A stretch of 49,230 nt of DNA, taken from Geobacter sp. Its GTDB lineage: Bacteria > Desulfobacterota > Desulfuromonadia > Geobacterales > DSM-12255. Position 1 is the first letter of the stretch. Each line of letters starts with the position of its first letter. Shown here piece after piece: positions 36,135 through 45,458 of the stretch. The notes under the pieces were generated by a model. The model made no database searches, was not told the origin of the DNA, and saw nothing but the letters and a program-made list of their open reading frames with translations. The position numbers were made by a program, and so were the translations under genes. The stretch is from contig VFJK01000081.1 in the NCBI GenBank assembly GCA_009886125.1, forward strand, positions 1 through 49,230, in the 5' to 3' direction.

Positions 36135-38120
36135 TTATTTTGAGGTGTTCTTTATTATCTCCAACTCTTTTACAACCGATTCACTCTCCTGCTTTCGGCT
36201 CTCAAGATCCTTGAATATATCATGGACCATCATTGCTACTCCATCTACAGAGTTTCGGATCTCTTTACTGCCACGTACCTGATGAGATGTTGACACGACC
36301 ATCTCGCTTGCCATCTGCTTTATGGTAGCGATGGCAAGGGCAATACTTCTGGTAGCATTCGCCTGCTCTTTTGAAACATTGAAAATCCTTGATGTCATGG
36401 AACTTACATCTTCAATGGATCGGGTTATCAGTTCGATCCCTTGTGCCTGTTCACGAGTCGCGACCTTTATCCCTTCCGTCATCTCCATCGATTTGTTTGC
36501 ACTTTCAGAAATCGTGTCAAGAGATACACCGGTATTGTTACCGAGGATGACCCCTTTTTGTACGAGCTGTTTTGTAAGTGAAATATTGTCAGCTGCTGCC
36601 CTGGATTCGTTCAGGATCTCTTCAATAATAGAAGTGATCTCACCGGTAGATTGACCGGTCTGCAAAGAGAGATTCCGTATTTCATCAGCGACTACTCCGA
36701 AGCTCCTGCCATACTCGCCTGCCTGAGCGGCGATTATAGAAGCATTCAGAGCCAGCAGATTAGTGCGTTTCGTGATGTCATTTATGACGTTTATAATCCC
36801 GTCAATCCTGGTACTGTTCTCAGAGAGCCTCATGATACCCTTGTGCGAGAAATCAACAGCCCGCTGTATTTCGGCAAGGGCCTCAACAGTCTCGATAACA
36901 ACGTTCCGGCCTTCATCAGCCTGATACTTGACCTGCTTCGATACTGAATGTGATGTAACCGCGCTCTGCTCGATGTTTTTCAGAGAAGCGGTTACCTCTT
37001 CCATAGCCGAAGCGGACTTGAAGGTTGAGTCTGAAAGGGTATCAAGACTTCTGGATGCATGCTCGATTGCATCAGATATTTCTACGACAGCATTACTTGT
37101 CTCAGCAACTGCCTTGAGGACGCCTTCTGCAGCAGAGGCTATGTTATTTGTGTTCGAAGACATCGAGGAGACGGCACCCTCGAGAGTGATTATGTTGGAG
37201 GAGTAATCCTCTCTTCGGTAAAGAATCTCGGAAAAAGATCTTTCCAGCTCCGTTGTCAGGGTGTCGATGGCGCGGAGAAGATTAATCCTGGTTGCTGCAG
37301 ATGCTGCCTGATCGATAAAAAGCTTTATCGTGTCAACATCAGTGTCGTTCAACGCCCTTTTACTGAATTTATTATCAATGGCGAAGACACCAATTGTTTC
37401 GCCCTTTACAACCAGCGGGCAGACGATGAAATTGTTCGACCGTAAAGCCTTGATTGAACTGCACGGCGGTTGTAACTGGAACTCTTTCGGGAACCTGGAG
37501 ATATCATCCACAAGAAAGAGTTTCTTTTCAGCACAACATTTAAAGATGACTCCGCTCCGTTCATCCATTGGTATCCGGTGTCCCTTGACATCTTCTTCAG
37601 CACCGGTTGAAATGATAAAATGGAGATTCTCCTTTGATTCATCCAGCGTAAATATATTTACCCTTTCATAACCAAGAATATCATGCAGACCTTCAGCGCA
37701 GAGGGTCAGGACTTCTGAAAAGTCCATCGACTTCTGGATACGGCTGCTTATCAGATGAAAGTTCTTGATATTATTATCCAGCACTTTGTAACGGTTCTCA
37801 AAGAGATCTTTCTGTGAATCAGCGTCCTTGTGCAGGAGGTTCAGCTCCAGAGCTCTGTCGTTCAGCTCGTCACCGGACTTCCCGATAAAGAAACCGAGTC
37901 CGCCCATGACAATTGAAGTACCAAAACCCATGAATAGATACAGCGTAATATTGACTGTCGAAGATGACAGTTCAAGAACCGATTGACTGATAAAAGAGTG
38001 ACCTGCTTCAGGAAAGAGAATGATCTTTATCAGCAGCCAGGTAATAGGGGCACCAACGCCCAGAATGACACCGAATATTGCATACTTGGATTTTCTATGA
38101 AGAGACGGGATCTCCATCAT
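36135..38120 (-). CDS. Methyl-accepting chemotaxis-type protein with GAF domain
   Basis: This 661-residue protein has two membrane segments (about 13-36 and 57-80) joined by a periplasmic loop of only about 20 residues. A cytoplasmic coiled region and a GAF domain (about 133-282) follow. The C-terminal signalling domain has the hairpin tip 'NLLALNASIIAAQAGEYGRS' then 'FGVVADEIRNLS'. With so short an outer loop, sensing is probably through the GAF domain. There is no CheR-docking pentapeptide at the C-terminus. A sigma-70 promoter lies upstream; no che genes are adjacent. Confidence 0.9.
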   Translation of the reverse strand: MMEIPSLHRKSKYAIFGVILGVGAPITWLLIKIILFPEAGHSFISQSVLELSSSTVNITLYLFMGFGTSIVMGGLGFFIGKSGDELNDRALELNLLHKDADSQKDLFENRYKVLDNNIKNFHLISSRIQKSMDFSEVLTLCAEGLHDILGYERVNIFTLDESKENLHFIISTGAEEDVKGHRIPMDERSGVIFKCCAEKKLFLVDDISRFPKEFQLQPPCSSIKALRSNNFIVCPLVVKGETIGVFAIDNKFSKRALNDTDVDTIKLFIDQAASAATRINLLRAIDTLTTELERSFSEILYRREDYSSNIITLEGAVSSMSSNTNNIASAAEGVLKAVAETSNAVVEISDAIEHASRSLDTLSDSTFKSASAMEEVTASLKNIEQSAVTSHSVSKQVKYQADEGRNVVIETVEALAEIQRAVDFSHKGIMRLSENSTRIDGIINVINDITKRTNLLALNASIIAAQAGEYGRSFGVVADEIRNLSLQTGQSTGEITSIIEEILNESRAAADNISLTKQLVQKGVILGNNTGVSLDTISESANKSMEMTEGIKVATREQAQGIELITRSIEDVSSMTSRIFNVSKEQANATRSIALAIATIKQMASEMVVSTSHQVRGSKEIRNSVDGVAMMVHDIFKDLESRKQESESVVKELEIIKNTSK

Positions 38121-38172
38121 GTTCCCCTTGAATAAAGAATGAATTCATTTACCGGCTATAATTTCAGTAAGC

Positions 38173-38201
38173 AGTTTAGAGAGTGAAACAAGGTCTGTCA
38201 A
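38173..38201 (-). promoter_or_regulatory. Sigma-70 promoter of the chemoreceptor gene
   Basis: On the minus strand TTGACA (38196-38201) and TAAACT (38173-38178) are separated by 17 bp, about 50 bp upstream of the start. Confidence 0.65.
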
Positions 38202-38240
38202 TCATTACAAACAGGGATACCCTGAGGTAATGAGACTACT

Positions 38241-40868
38241 TCATTGAGATGGCTTATATAAAGTCTCAACCATCCGCAATTCATCATCCCTGCTTTCTAA
38301 CAGACCATCAAGCCGTGCATCAAGGATCTTATCAAGGATCTCCCTGAAAAGCGGCCCATCCGGGATACCGAATTTCTTAAGATCATCACCGCTCAGTAAG
38401 ATTTTGACTGTTGAAAGATGAGTGAAGTATTGGGAGATACATTTACGAACTTCGTCTCTTTCAGTGTGTGCCATAAGATGGAGTAATGTTTCTACGGGAA
38501 GATTCCTCAAAGACCGGTAAATGCAACTCGGGAGAAAATTATTCCCTCTCCTTGATTTTTTCCCCCATTCATCCAGGAGCAGGATCCCCTTATGACGATT
38601 TTCAACGATTTTTATACGTTGATGCTTGTTAACAGCAAGCCTGAGAAAGGTCTCCATGAACTCATCAGGATCAAGCTGAGCTGTCAGGCCCAGGAAATAT
38701 ACAACCCACTTGTCATAACTGACCCCGAGATAAAGAAGCTCGAACCAGGAAAGCACATGTGCAGTCTCTGTCATCATCGCTTTAGCAGCCTTGGTCAGCG
38801 TGATCTGAGGGTGTATATATGAGAGCAGCCCAAGTGACTCCATCCTGATTATCGCCTTGAGTGGCTCTTTTTCATTCAGAATATGTATCAGTTCTGCAAG
38901 AAGACGCTTCCCACCGAGTTTCTCCAGAAAATTCATCTTTACTGCATTTTTAATGAGGTTCTCAGTCTGAAGAGCGATACGAAACCCGAGCCTCTGTTCA
39001 AATCGTACCGCCCTGAATACGCGAGTGGGGTCTTCGACGAAAGAGAGATTGTGCAGGACCTTCAGTGACTTCTCTTTCATATCTTTCAGTGCCCCGAAGT
39101 AATCTGTAAGGCGACCGAACTGTTCATGATTCAGGCAGACAGCAAGTGTATTGATGGTAAAATCACGGCGATAGAGGTCCATCCTCAGGGAAGACCGCTC
39201 CACAATCGGGAGTACTCCGGGGGATTCATAATATTCAAGCCTGGTGCTGGCAACATCTATTTTCAGTCCTTCATACATCAGTATGACTGCAGTGCCGAAT
39301 TTATGATGACTTTTCATCCTGCACCTGTGTTGCTTTGAAAACTCTTCAGCGAATCGTATCCCGTCACCTTCAACGGTCAGATCTATATCATGGTTCTCCT
39401 GACTGAGGATCAGATCCCGGACAAATCCACCTACTGCATAAACCTTCAGATCCATCATGGTGGCAACTTCACCGGCAGATCTCAAAATATTCAGGATGTG
39501 TGGCGGAAGCATGCGCTTCATCTTCCCCTCAAGCTCAGAAGTAACTATGGTCTGACTTGCCGCACTAGGTACAGGCTCTTCCCCCTTGTTCAGATATCGT
39601 AACAGGTCGGTTCTTGTAATGATCCCGGCAAGCAGATTATTGTTGAAAACAGGGATGAATGATTGATGACATGAAACAAGGATATCCTTAACTGAGGTCA
39701 AGGGCATGTCACTGGAGCCGGAGATAAAATCAGTCTGCATGTAGTCCGTTACCGGAGATTCACCGAGATGGTGATAGATGGCCTTTTCTACGACCTGCCT
39801 TGATATGAAGCCGATCATCGAATCAGCCTTCATAACCGGCATTGTATTAAAGCTGTACCGGGTAAGAAGCTCTTTTGCCTCAGAGATGCTGATATCGTCT
39901 GTTATGAACTTGACCGGCTTCGACATGATATCCGCGGCCGTCCGTTCAGGATTCACCCTGCTCTGAAGCAGCAGTTTCAGTCTCTCAAGTACCTGGATGA
40001 CCGTCTGGTTCTTAACCGTAGCAGAGGCAGCTGTAGCGTGACCTCCGCCACTGAATTCAAGCATGTACTCAGCAACATTCACATCCGGGATGCGGCTTCT
40101 GGCGACTATATAGACCCTGCTCCCCATGCCGATAACCAGAAAAAGGACATCCAGCTCTTCCATATCACGTATTCTGTGGGCAAGTGAGGAAGCATCATTC
40201 AGATAGTATTCGAGAGATGCATGAGCGATGTGGACATCGATACCATTACAGTTTATACGGGTAAGGGTCTGGAGAAGGTCGTTCAGCAGGGAGACCTGTT
40301 CTGCCGTCAATTCCTGAGTGACAAAATCAGCCACCGTGTTAAGTTCGGCACCCTGACCGAGAAGCCATCCGGCTGCGCTGAAATCCTCGACCGTAGAGCT
40401 TGAAAAGGTGAGTCTTCCCGTATCTTCATAAATACCGAGCATCATCAGTGTGGCTTCAGCAGGGGTTATCCGGAGCCCGGACTTCATTATCCGGGATACC
40501 AGAATAGTCGTCGTCGAACCGGCAATTCTGACCTCACCACCAGTTGCCCTGATCCCCCCTTCAACAGTGGGATGATGATCAAAGAGGTGAATATCCAGCC
40601 CCGGCTTATCAATAATTGAGGAGAATGAACCTATTCGTGAGGAGTGCTGGCAGTCGACAATAATAAGGCATGAGATACGGTCAAGATCTATCTCTTTGAG
40701 TTTTGTGAAGCTGAATGCATATCCCGCGGATTTAAGAAAAAAATCCCGCATGCTCTTCTCCTGGGAGCCGGAAAATACCATGAGCGCACCAGGGTAGAGC
40801 TTTTGAGCAGCGACCATTGAGCCAAGACAGTCGAAATCAGCATTTACATGCGTTGTAATGACTTCCAT
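38241..40868 (-). CDS. DHH/CBS/tRNA nucleotidyltransferase fusion (CC-adding-type)
   Basis: This 875-residue protein has four parts. A DHH phosphoesterase domain spans about 1-310 ('HVNADFDCLGSMVA', 'HLFDHHPTVEGG', then the DHHA1 part 'EFSGGGHATAASA'). A CBS pair spans about 315-425. A class II nucleotidyltransferase head spans about 455-600 ('YAVGGFVRDLIL', 'HDIDLTVEGDG', 'RRDFTINTLAV'). A helical tRNA-binding tail ends it. In Geobacter-type bacteria CC- and A-addition to tRNA 3' ends are split between enzymes, and long DHH-CBS forms belong to the CC-adding group. The DHH part may degrade small RNAs or cyclic dinucleotides; this is inference. Confidence 0.85.
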   Translation of the reverse strand: MEVITTHVNADFDCLGSMVAAQKLYPGALMVFSGSQEKSMRDFFLKSAGYAFSFTKLKEIDLDRISCLIIVDCQHSSRIGSFSSIIDKPGLDIHLFDHHPTVEGGIRATGGEVRIAGSTTTILVSRIMKSGLRITPAEATLMMLGIYEDTGRLTFSSSTVEDFSAAGWLLGQGAELNTVADFVTQELTAEQVSLLNDLLQTLTRINCNGIDVHIAHASLEYYLNDASSLAHRIRDMEELDVLFLVIGMGSRVYIVARSRIPDVNVAEYMLEFSGGGHATAASATVKNQTVIQVLERLKLLLQSRVNPERTAADIMSKPVKFITDDISISEAKELLTRYSFNTMPVMKADSMIGFISRQVVEKAIYHHLGESPVTDYMQTDFISGSSDMPLTSVKDILVSCHQSFIPVFNNNLLAGIITRTDLLRYLNKGEEPVPSAASQTIVTSELEGKMKRMLPPHILNILRSAGEVATMMDLKVYAVGGFVRDLILSQENHDIDLTVEGDGIRFAEEFSKQHRCRMKSHHKFGTAVILMYEGLKIDVASTRLEYYESPGVLPIVERSSLRMDLYRRDFTINTLAVCLNHEQFGRLTDYFGALKDMKEKSLKVLHNLSFVEDPTRVFRAVRFEQRLGFRIALQTENLIKNAVKMNFLEKLGGKRLLAELIHILNEKEPLKAIIRMESLGLLSYIHPQITLTKAAKAMMTETAHVLSWFELLYLGVSYDKWVVYFLGLTAQLDPDEFMETFLRLAVNKHQRIKIVENRHKGILLLDEWGKKSRRGNNFLPSCIYRSLRNLPVETLLHLMAHTERDEVRKCISQYFTHLSTVKILLSGDDLKKFGIPDGPLFREILDKILDARLDGLLESRDDELRMVETLYKPSQ

Positions 40869-40966
40869 CGGTACCTGTGAGCCTATTTGAGATTTTTAAA
40901 GCTTATCATTGAATCCATTCAAAACCAGAAAACAGGTTGAATAGAACAGATCGCAGGAGGAAGTTT

Positions 40967-41758
40967 TTATCCGGGATGCAATTTTCTGGCATGCACAAAA
41001 GCAAGTACGGCAGCAACAGCCTCATTGCAGCCGCGCTGGCAAGGGAGGAGTCCGGCAAGGGTCTCAAGGTAGCCTCGTTCGGACAGAATCGCAAATGATT
41101 CACTAAAATTGAGATCAAAAGCCCAAGACAGCTGCAGCAACTTGAAGTCATCAGCTGTTTTCAGAAAACTGCGATTCAGCATTCTTCCAGCAATGACCTC
41201 AGCAAGGGCAGGTTCCGAGCAGGTACCGGTCTCAGGGAGATCCCAGAGGACTGCTGAAGCCCGATCCTCAGGACTGGAAAAGCAGTAATCGATCAGCACT
41301 CGCCAGATATCGAGCTTATCGGCATCGCGAATGAGCATTGCGAATCGTTGAAGAACAGGATCGAGATCTCTCGGGAGGGTGAACACGTTGTGCAGGGTCA
41401 CTGCCTTGAGCAGAAGAATTCGCCGGACATGATCGAGACCTTCGAGTATCCCCTCCCTGTCAATGGTCTGGACAGCAAGAGTTGCATGGTTGGTCGAGGC
41501 AAGATCATTGAAGGTGCGGTACTGCCGGAATTGAGGAAAACGACCGACGTCATGGCAGATCGCAATGGCAGAAGCAAGAGCCCGGTCTTCCGGCTGAAGG
41601 TCCAAAGAGATCGCCAAACGATCGATAATGGCTCTTACCCGACCGGTATGCTCGATCTTCAGGTCATAGTTAAGCTGGTCAGAAGGGGATTCTCCATGAA
41701 ACGTGGCGACAAACTTATTGAACCAGATTGATATTTTGATTAAGTGTGTTTCATTCAT
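40967..41758 (-). CDS. HD-domain phosphohydrolase
   Basis: This 263-residue protein has an HD metal site: 'KIEHTGRVRAIIDRLAISLD', 'AIAICHDVGRFPQFRQYRTF' and a later Asp in 'MLIRDADKLDIWRVLIDY'. HD proteins of this type hydrolyse nucleotides or cyclic nucleotides; the substrate is unknown. There is no membrane or signal segment. It precedes the nucleotidyltransferase fusion gene by about 100 bp and may be cotranscribed. Confidence 0.82.
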   Translation of the reverse strand: MNETHLIKISIWFNKFVATFHGESPSDQLNYDLKIEHTGRVRAIIDRLAISLDLQPEDRALASAIAICHDVGRFPQFRQYRTFNDLASTNHATLAVQTIDREGILEGLDHVRRILLLKAVTLHNVFTLPRDLDPVLQRFAMLIRDADKLDIWRVLIDYCFSSPEDRASAVLWDLPETGTCSEPALAEVIAGRMLNRSFLKTADDFKLLQLSWAFDLNFSESFAILSERGYLETLAGLLPCQRGCNEAVAAVLAFVHARKLHPG

Positions 41759-41790
41759 AATATAATCCAGTCAAATGCATCAATTCATCC

Positions 41791-42318
41791 TTACTCACAT
41801 TTCATCCCACCCTGAATCCAGGCATTAACCTGCTCTTTCCAGAGTACCATACCGCCTTTTACGAGATCATTTTCTCTCTTGCCGTTCGGGAGCCCACCGC
41901 TTTTCGGAGTCGCCCCGTCGATCCCCCAGAGAACTCGAGGGTCTTCTAAAAGATGCTTCTCCATTTGGCGATTATTGAGTGCTCTGCTTTTGAACGCAGA
42001 GTGCAACGCTTTTTTTGTTGATTCACAGGTTTGCTGGGCATCCATACCGGAAGTATAGAGGCCTTTCAAAGCAAACCACTCCTCCTGATGTTCAAAACCG
42101 GTTATCCCCTCCTTATGGCATACAACACACATCTCAACAGAGCGACCTTTGTGGTCCTTGAATGAGAGGCCGCCTCTCTCCTCTTCGAAATAATCATGGC
42201 ACTTCGTACATGCCTTTACCTGGAACTTGGCAAACAGGTTGGTACTGAATTTTGAGTCATCTGCAAAGGCAGGGGCAGAAATAACGAACATAAAAATAAA
42301 GATAAGAGTTCTTTTCAT
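41791..42318 (-). CDS. Periplasmic diheme c-type cytochrome
   Basis: This 175-residue protein has a signal peptide ('FIFMFVISAPAFADD') and two CxxCH heme-attachment motifs, CTKCH and CVVCH, in its N-terminal half. The C-terminal half has no further heme motif, but has 'KALHSAFKSRALNNRQMEKH' with possible distal His. GGAGGAG precedes the ATG. Multi- and diheme cytochromes fit a metal-reducing or anaerobic respiratory lifestyle. The electron partner is unknown. Confidence 0.85.
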   Translation of the reverse strand: MKRTLIFIFMFVISAPAFADDSKFSTNLFAKFQVKACTKCHDYFEEERGGLSFKDHKGRSVEMCVVCHKEGITGFEHQEEWFALKGLYTSGMDAQQTCESTKKALHSAFKSRALNNRQMEKHLLEDPRVLWGIDGATPKSGGLPNGKRENDLVKGGMVLWKEQVNAWIQGGMKCE

Positions 42319-42351
42319 AGTCTCCTCCGGTAATGATCTGCTTTTAATAAG

Positions 42352-42927
42352 CTATTCAACACCATCAAGCGGCAGCAGCACCTGATCTGTATCATCTCCC
42401 GAATCGGCCAGCTCCTCTATCTCCCTCAAAGTCGGAAGACTTGCCAGATCTTTCAGGCTGAACGTCTCCATGAACTCCTTTGTCGTCCCGTAGATAAGGG
42501 GTTTGCCGGGAATATCCTTCTTGCCGATGATCCTTATCAGCTTTTTATCCAGAAGACTCTTGAGAATCCCGCCGGAATCAACACCTCGCAGATATTCGAT
42601 TTCGGCACGGGTTACCGGCTGACGATAGGCGATGATTGCAAGTGTCTCAAGTGAGGATGGACTGAAGCGTGCAGGCTTGGCCCTTTTGAGCCTCCGGATG
42701 TAGTCTCCAAGCTCCGGCCTGCTCCTGAACTGGTAGCCGCCGGCAACGAGTATCAGTTCTATACCTCTTTGGTTCGACGTGCAGTCAGCAGTTATCGCAT
42801 CTATTGCCGCACGTATCTCCTCACGCTCGAACTCTTCCAGAATTGAGCAGAGGCGGTCAAGGGAGAGAGGCGAATCAGAGACAAAGAGAACACTTTCAAT
42901 TATCTGCTTCAATGATACATCGGCCAT
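42352..42927 (-). CDS. scpB: Segregation and condensation protein B
   Basis: This 191-residue tandem winged-helix kleisin-binding protein has the signature 'LETLAIIAYRQPVTRAEIEY' followed by 'LRGVDSGGILKSLLDKKLI'. ScpB dimers bind ScpA in the SMC complex that compacts and segregates the chromosome. The ATG lies 33 bp downstream of scpA. smc itself is not in the window. Confidence 0.95.
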   Translation of the reverse strand: MADVSLKQIIESVLFVSDSPLSLDRLCSILEEFEREEIRAAIDAITADCTSNQRGIELILVAGGYQFRSRPELGDYIRRLKRAKPARFSPSSLETLAIIAYRQPVTRAEIEYLRGVDSGGILKSLLDKKLIRIIGKKDIPGKPLIYGTTKEFMETFSLKDLASLPTLREIEELADSGDDTDQVLLPLDGVE

Positions 42928-42960
42928 GGATTACCTCAAAACAGGAGTCTTGTCAGACTC

Positions 42961-43743
42961 CTAGGCTGCGTCCTTGATAACGGTACTATTGACGAGAATC
43001 CTGCCATAGTTTTCAAACTGCGTCAGTCTTATCATTCTGAGTTTGCAGAGTTCAAGGACAGCAAGGAAGGAAGCGACAATGAATTCACGGGTGTTCGTAC
43101 CGATAAAGAGCTCTTCGAAATCGACGGTCTCTTTCTCTTCAAGGTATGCAAGAATATCCGCGATCCTGTCGGCAATACTGATATTCTCGGAACCAACCTC
43201 ATGGAAGCTGTCCTTGGGGGCTTTCGCAAGGATCCTCCTGAAAGCATCCACAAGTTCGAACAGATCGATCTCCGGAAGTGCATCATCCGGTGCTGCAGTA
43301 TCGAGTTCAGCCGGAATGAATTTACGGGCAAACACATCCCTGTCAAGGATCTCTCTTGACGCCAGGAGTGTCGAAGCTTCACGATACCGCTCATATTCAA
43401 GGAGTCTTCGTACTAGCTCTGCACGGGGGTCAAGCGTCTGATCCTCCTCGGACTCAGGGTCAGGAGTAAGCGGCAGCAGCATCTGGGACTTGATCTGGAT
43501 AAGTGTTGAAGCCATGACAAGGAACTCACCGGCAACATCAAGATTAAGTTCACGCATGAGATCAAGATAGTCAAGGTATTGGCGGGAGATAGCAGCAATG
43601 GGGATATTGTAGATATCCACTTCATTTTTCTTGATGAGATGGAGAAGCAGGTCCAGAGGCCCTTCAAAGGCCTCTGTTCTTACCAGGCAGGAGTCTGGAT
43701 CATCGTTCGCAAATAGAGGGCTCTGTTCCGGGTCAGGCAGCAT
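42961..43743 (-). CDS. scpA: Segregation and condensation protein A (kleisin)
   Basis: This 260-residue protein has the N-terminal kleisin motif 'FEGPLDLLLHLIKKNEVDIY' and 'EFLVMASTLIQIKSQMLLP', plus a C-terminal winged helix that contacts the SMC head. It follows trpS with a gap of 1 bp and precedes scpB, as in many bacteria. Confidence 0.95.
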   Translation of the reverse strand: MLPDPEQSPLFANDDPDSCLVRTEAFEGPLDLLLHLIKKNEVDIYNIPIAAISRQYLDYLDLMRELNLDVAGEFLVMASTLIQIKSQMLLPLTPDPESEEDQTLDPRAELVRRLLEYERYREASTLLASREILDRDVFARKFIPAELDTAAPDDALPEIDLFELVDAFRRILAKAPKDSFHEVGSENISIADRIADILAYLEEKETVDFEELFIGTNTREFIVASFLAVLELCKLRMIRLTQFENYGRILVNSTVIKDAA

Positions 43744-43744
43744 A

Positions 43745-44728
43745 TCAGACCTTTATGGCTTCCCTGACAAGGGTCATGGTCTCTGCGGCACTGCGTGCAG
43801 CCTTACTGGCGCCATGGGCCAGGATCTCAGCGACGATCGCGGGTGATGACGTCAATTCATCGCGTTTTGATCTGAAAGGCGCCATTGCCTCAACAAGTGC
43901 CTTTGCTTGCATCTTCTTGCAGTCGACACAACCGATGGATGCAGAGCGGCAGGCAAAACCGATCTCTTCCTTCTGGGCACCGGAGAGATACTGCTGATTG
44001 AGTGAGTAGGCGACGCAGTTGTCCGGATCGCCCGAATCGGTCCGCCGTACCCTTTGGGTATCAGTCACCATTGACATGACCTTTTTCTGTGTCTCTTCGG
44101 CCGTTTCTGAAAGGAATATCGCGTTGCCGTATGACTTGCTCATCTTTCTGCCGTCGAGACCGAGAACTTTGGGAGACTCGGTGAGCAGAGCGACCGGTTC
44201 AGGGAAGACCTCGCCGTACAGGTAGTTGAATCGACGGGTTATCTCGCGGGTGATCTCCAGATGTGGAAGCTGGTCATGACCCACCGGCACCCGTGTAGCC
44301 CGGTAGAGGATGATGTCAGCTGCCATCAGTACCGGATAACCGAGAAATCCGAATGTGGAGAGATCCTTTGCAGCAAGGTTCTCCTGCATCTCCTTGTAGG
44401 TAGGATTTCGCTCAAGCCAGGATACCGGGGTCACCATGGAAAGGATCAGATTGAGCTCTGCATGCTGATGCACGGCACTCTGGCAGAAGATAGTGCTCTT
44501 TTCAGGGTCTATGCCGAACGCGAGCCAGTCCAGGACCATGTCACGGATGCTCTCCCGGATGCCCGAAGTATCGGCGTACTCAGTGGTGAGAGAGTGCCAA
44601 TCGGCTGCAAAAAAGAAACAGTCATAACTCTTCTGAAGTTCGAGCCAGTTTGAGAGAACACCATGGAAATGTCCGAGATGAAGTTTCCCGGTTGGCCTCA
44701 TGCCGCTGACTATACGTCTATCGTTCAT
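43745..44728 (-). CDS. trpS: Tryptophanyl-tRNA synthetase
   Basis: This 327-residue class I synthetase has the HIGH-type motif in 'PTGKLHLGHFHGVL' and 'DGRKMSKSYGNAIFLS' (KMSKS). 'VPVGHDQLPHLEITREITRR' is the typical linker. GAGGAG precedes the ATG. It shares a run with scpA and scpB, separated by 1 bp from scpA. Confidence 0.96.
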   Translation of the reverse strand: MNDRRIVSGMRPTGKLHLGHFHGVLSNWLELQKSYDCFFFAADWHSLTTEYADTSGIRESIRDMVLDWLAFGIDPEKSTIFCQSAVHQHAELNLILSMVTPVSWLERNPTYKEMQENLAAKDLSTFGFLGYPVLMAADIILYRATRVPVGHDQLPHLEITREITRRFNYLYGEVFPEPVALLTESPKVLGLDGRKMSKSYGNAIFLSETAEETQKKVMSMVTDTQRVRRTDSGDPDNCVAYSLNQQYLSGAQKEEIGFACRSASIGCVDCKKMQAKALVEAMAPFRSKRDELTSSPAIVAEILAHGASKAARSAAETMTLVREAIKV

Positions 44729-44756
44729 AAAAACTCCTCTGCAGGAATAAGATTCG

Positions 44757-45458
44757 TTAAAAAGGAAAAATCCCCAGTCGGTGCAGCGACGTGCTGTGGA
44801 CGAGGAATCCCATCACATTCGGACCGATCAGCAGATTCAGCCCCAGATAAAGAGGCGGAGCAATGACATAGGAGAGAATAGACGGAAAAAATATGACAAC
44901 AAGCAGGATTGCAATCATACCGTACCGCTCTATCCCGGCATAGGCAACCGACTGACGGTACGGCAGCAGACCGACCATTACTCTGCCGCCATCAAGAGGA
45001 GGTATCGGCACCAGGTTGAAAATCGCAAGGACAAGATTGATGTAGACTGAAAAAGCCAGCATAAGGGTGATCGGCTCAAGGAAAATCGAGAACTGCAGAT
45101 CATTGTTCAAAGTACTTCCAAGAGAAACGATCAGTCGTAACAGCATTGCAGAAACGGAGGCCAGGAGCATATTGGTAATAGGTCCGGCAGCAGCAACCCA
45201 GATCATGTCACGTTTCGGATTACGGAGATTGTTAAAGTTGACCGGTACCGGTTTTGCCCAGCCGATACCGATGACGAACACCATAAGGGTCCCGATTATA
45301 TCAAGATGCTTGATCGGATTCAGGGTGAGTCGTCCGAGATTGCGGGCAGTATTGTCGCCGAAACTGTTGGCGATATATCCGTGAGAAACCTCATGGAAGG
45401 TGATAGCCATGAGTCCGGGGACCAGCATTATCGATAGCTTCAGTAAAAAGTCTTCCAT
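44757..45458 (-). CDS. Site-2-protease-like M50 peptidase, membrane
   Basis: This 233-residue multi-pass metalloprotease has the zinc motif 'ITFHEVSHGYIANSFGD' (HExxH) and the third-ligand region 'LVPIPPLDGGRVMVG'. This short form, without PDZ or CBS domains, is common next to trpS and argS in delta-proteobacteria. The ATG overlaps the upstream stop by one base. The substrate is unknown. Confidence 0.92.
   Translation of the reverse strand: MEDFLLKLSIMLVPGLMAITFHEVSHGYIANSFGDNTARNLGRLTLNPIKHLDIIGTLMVFVIGIGWAKPVPVNFNNLRNPKRDMIWVAAAGPITNMLLASVSAMLLRLIVSLGSTLNNDLQFSIFLEPITLMLAFSVYINLVLAIFNLVPIPPLDGGRVMVGLLPYRQSVAYAGIERYGMIAILLVVIFFPSILSYVIAPPLYLGLNLLIGPNVMGFLVHSTSLHRLGIFPF

Noticed and set aside
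35853-36143. A 96-codon plus-strand frame opposite panB
   Set aside because: It overlaps the panB start and the terminator on the opposite strand and has no ribosome-binding site.
38212-38224. CAGGG-TAT-CCCTG as a terminator after the nucleotidyltransferase gene
   Set aside because: The stem is only 5 bp with a 3-nt loop and the following T-run is too short.
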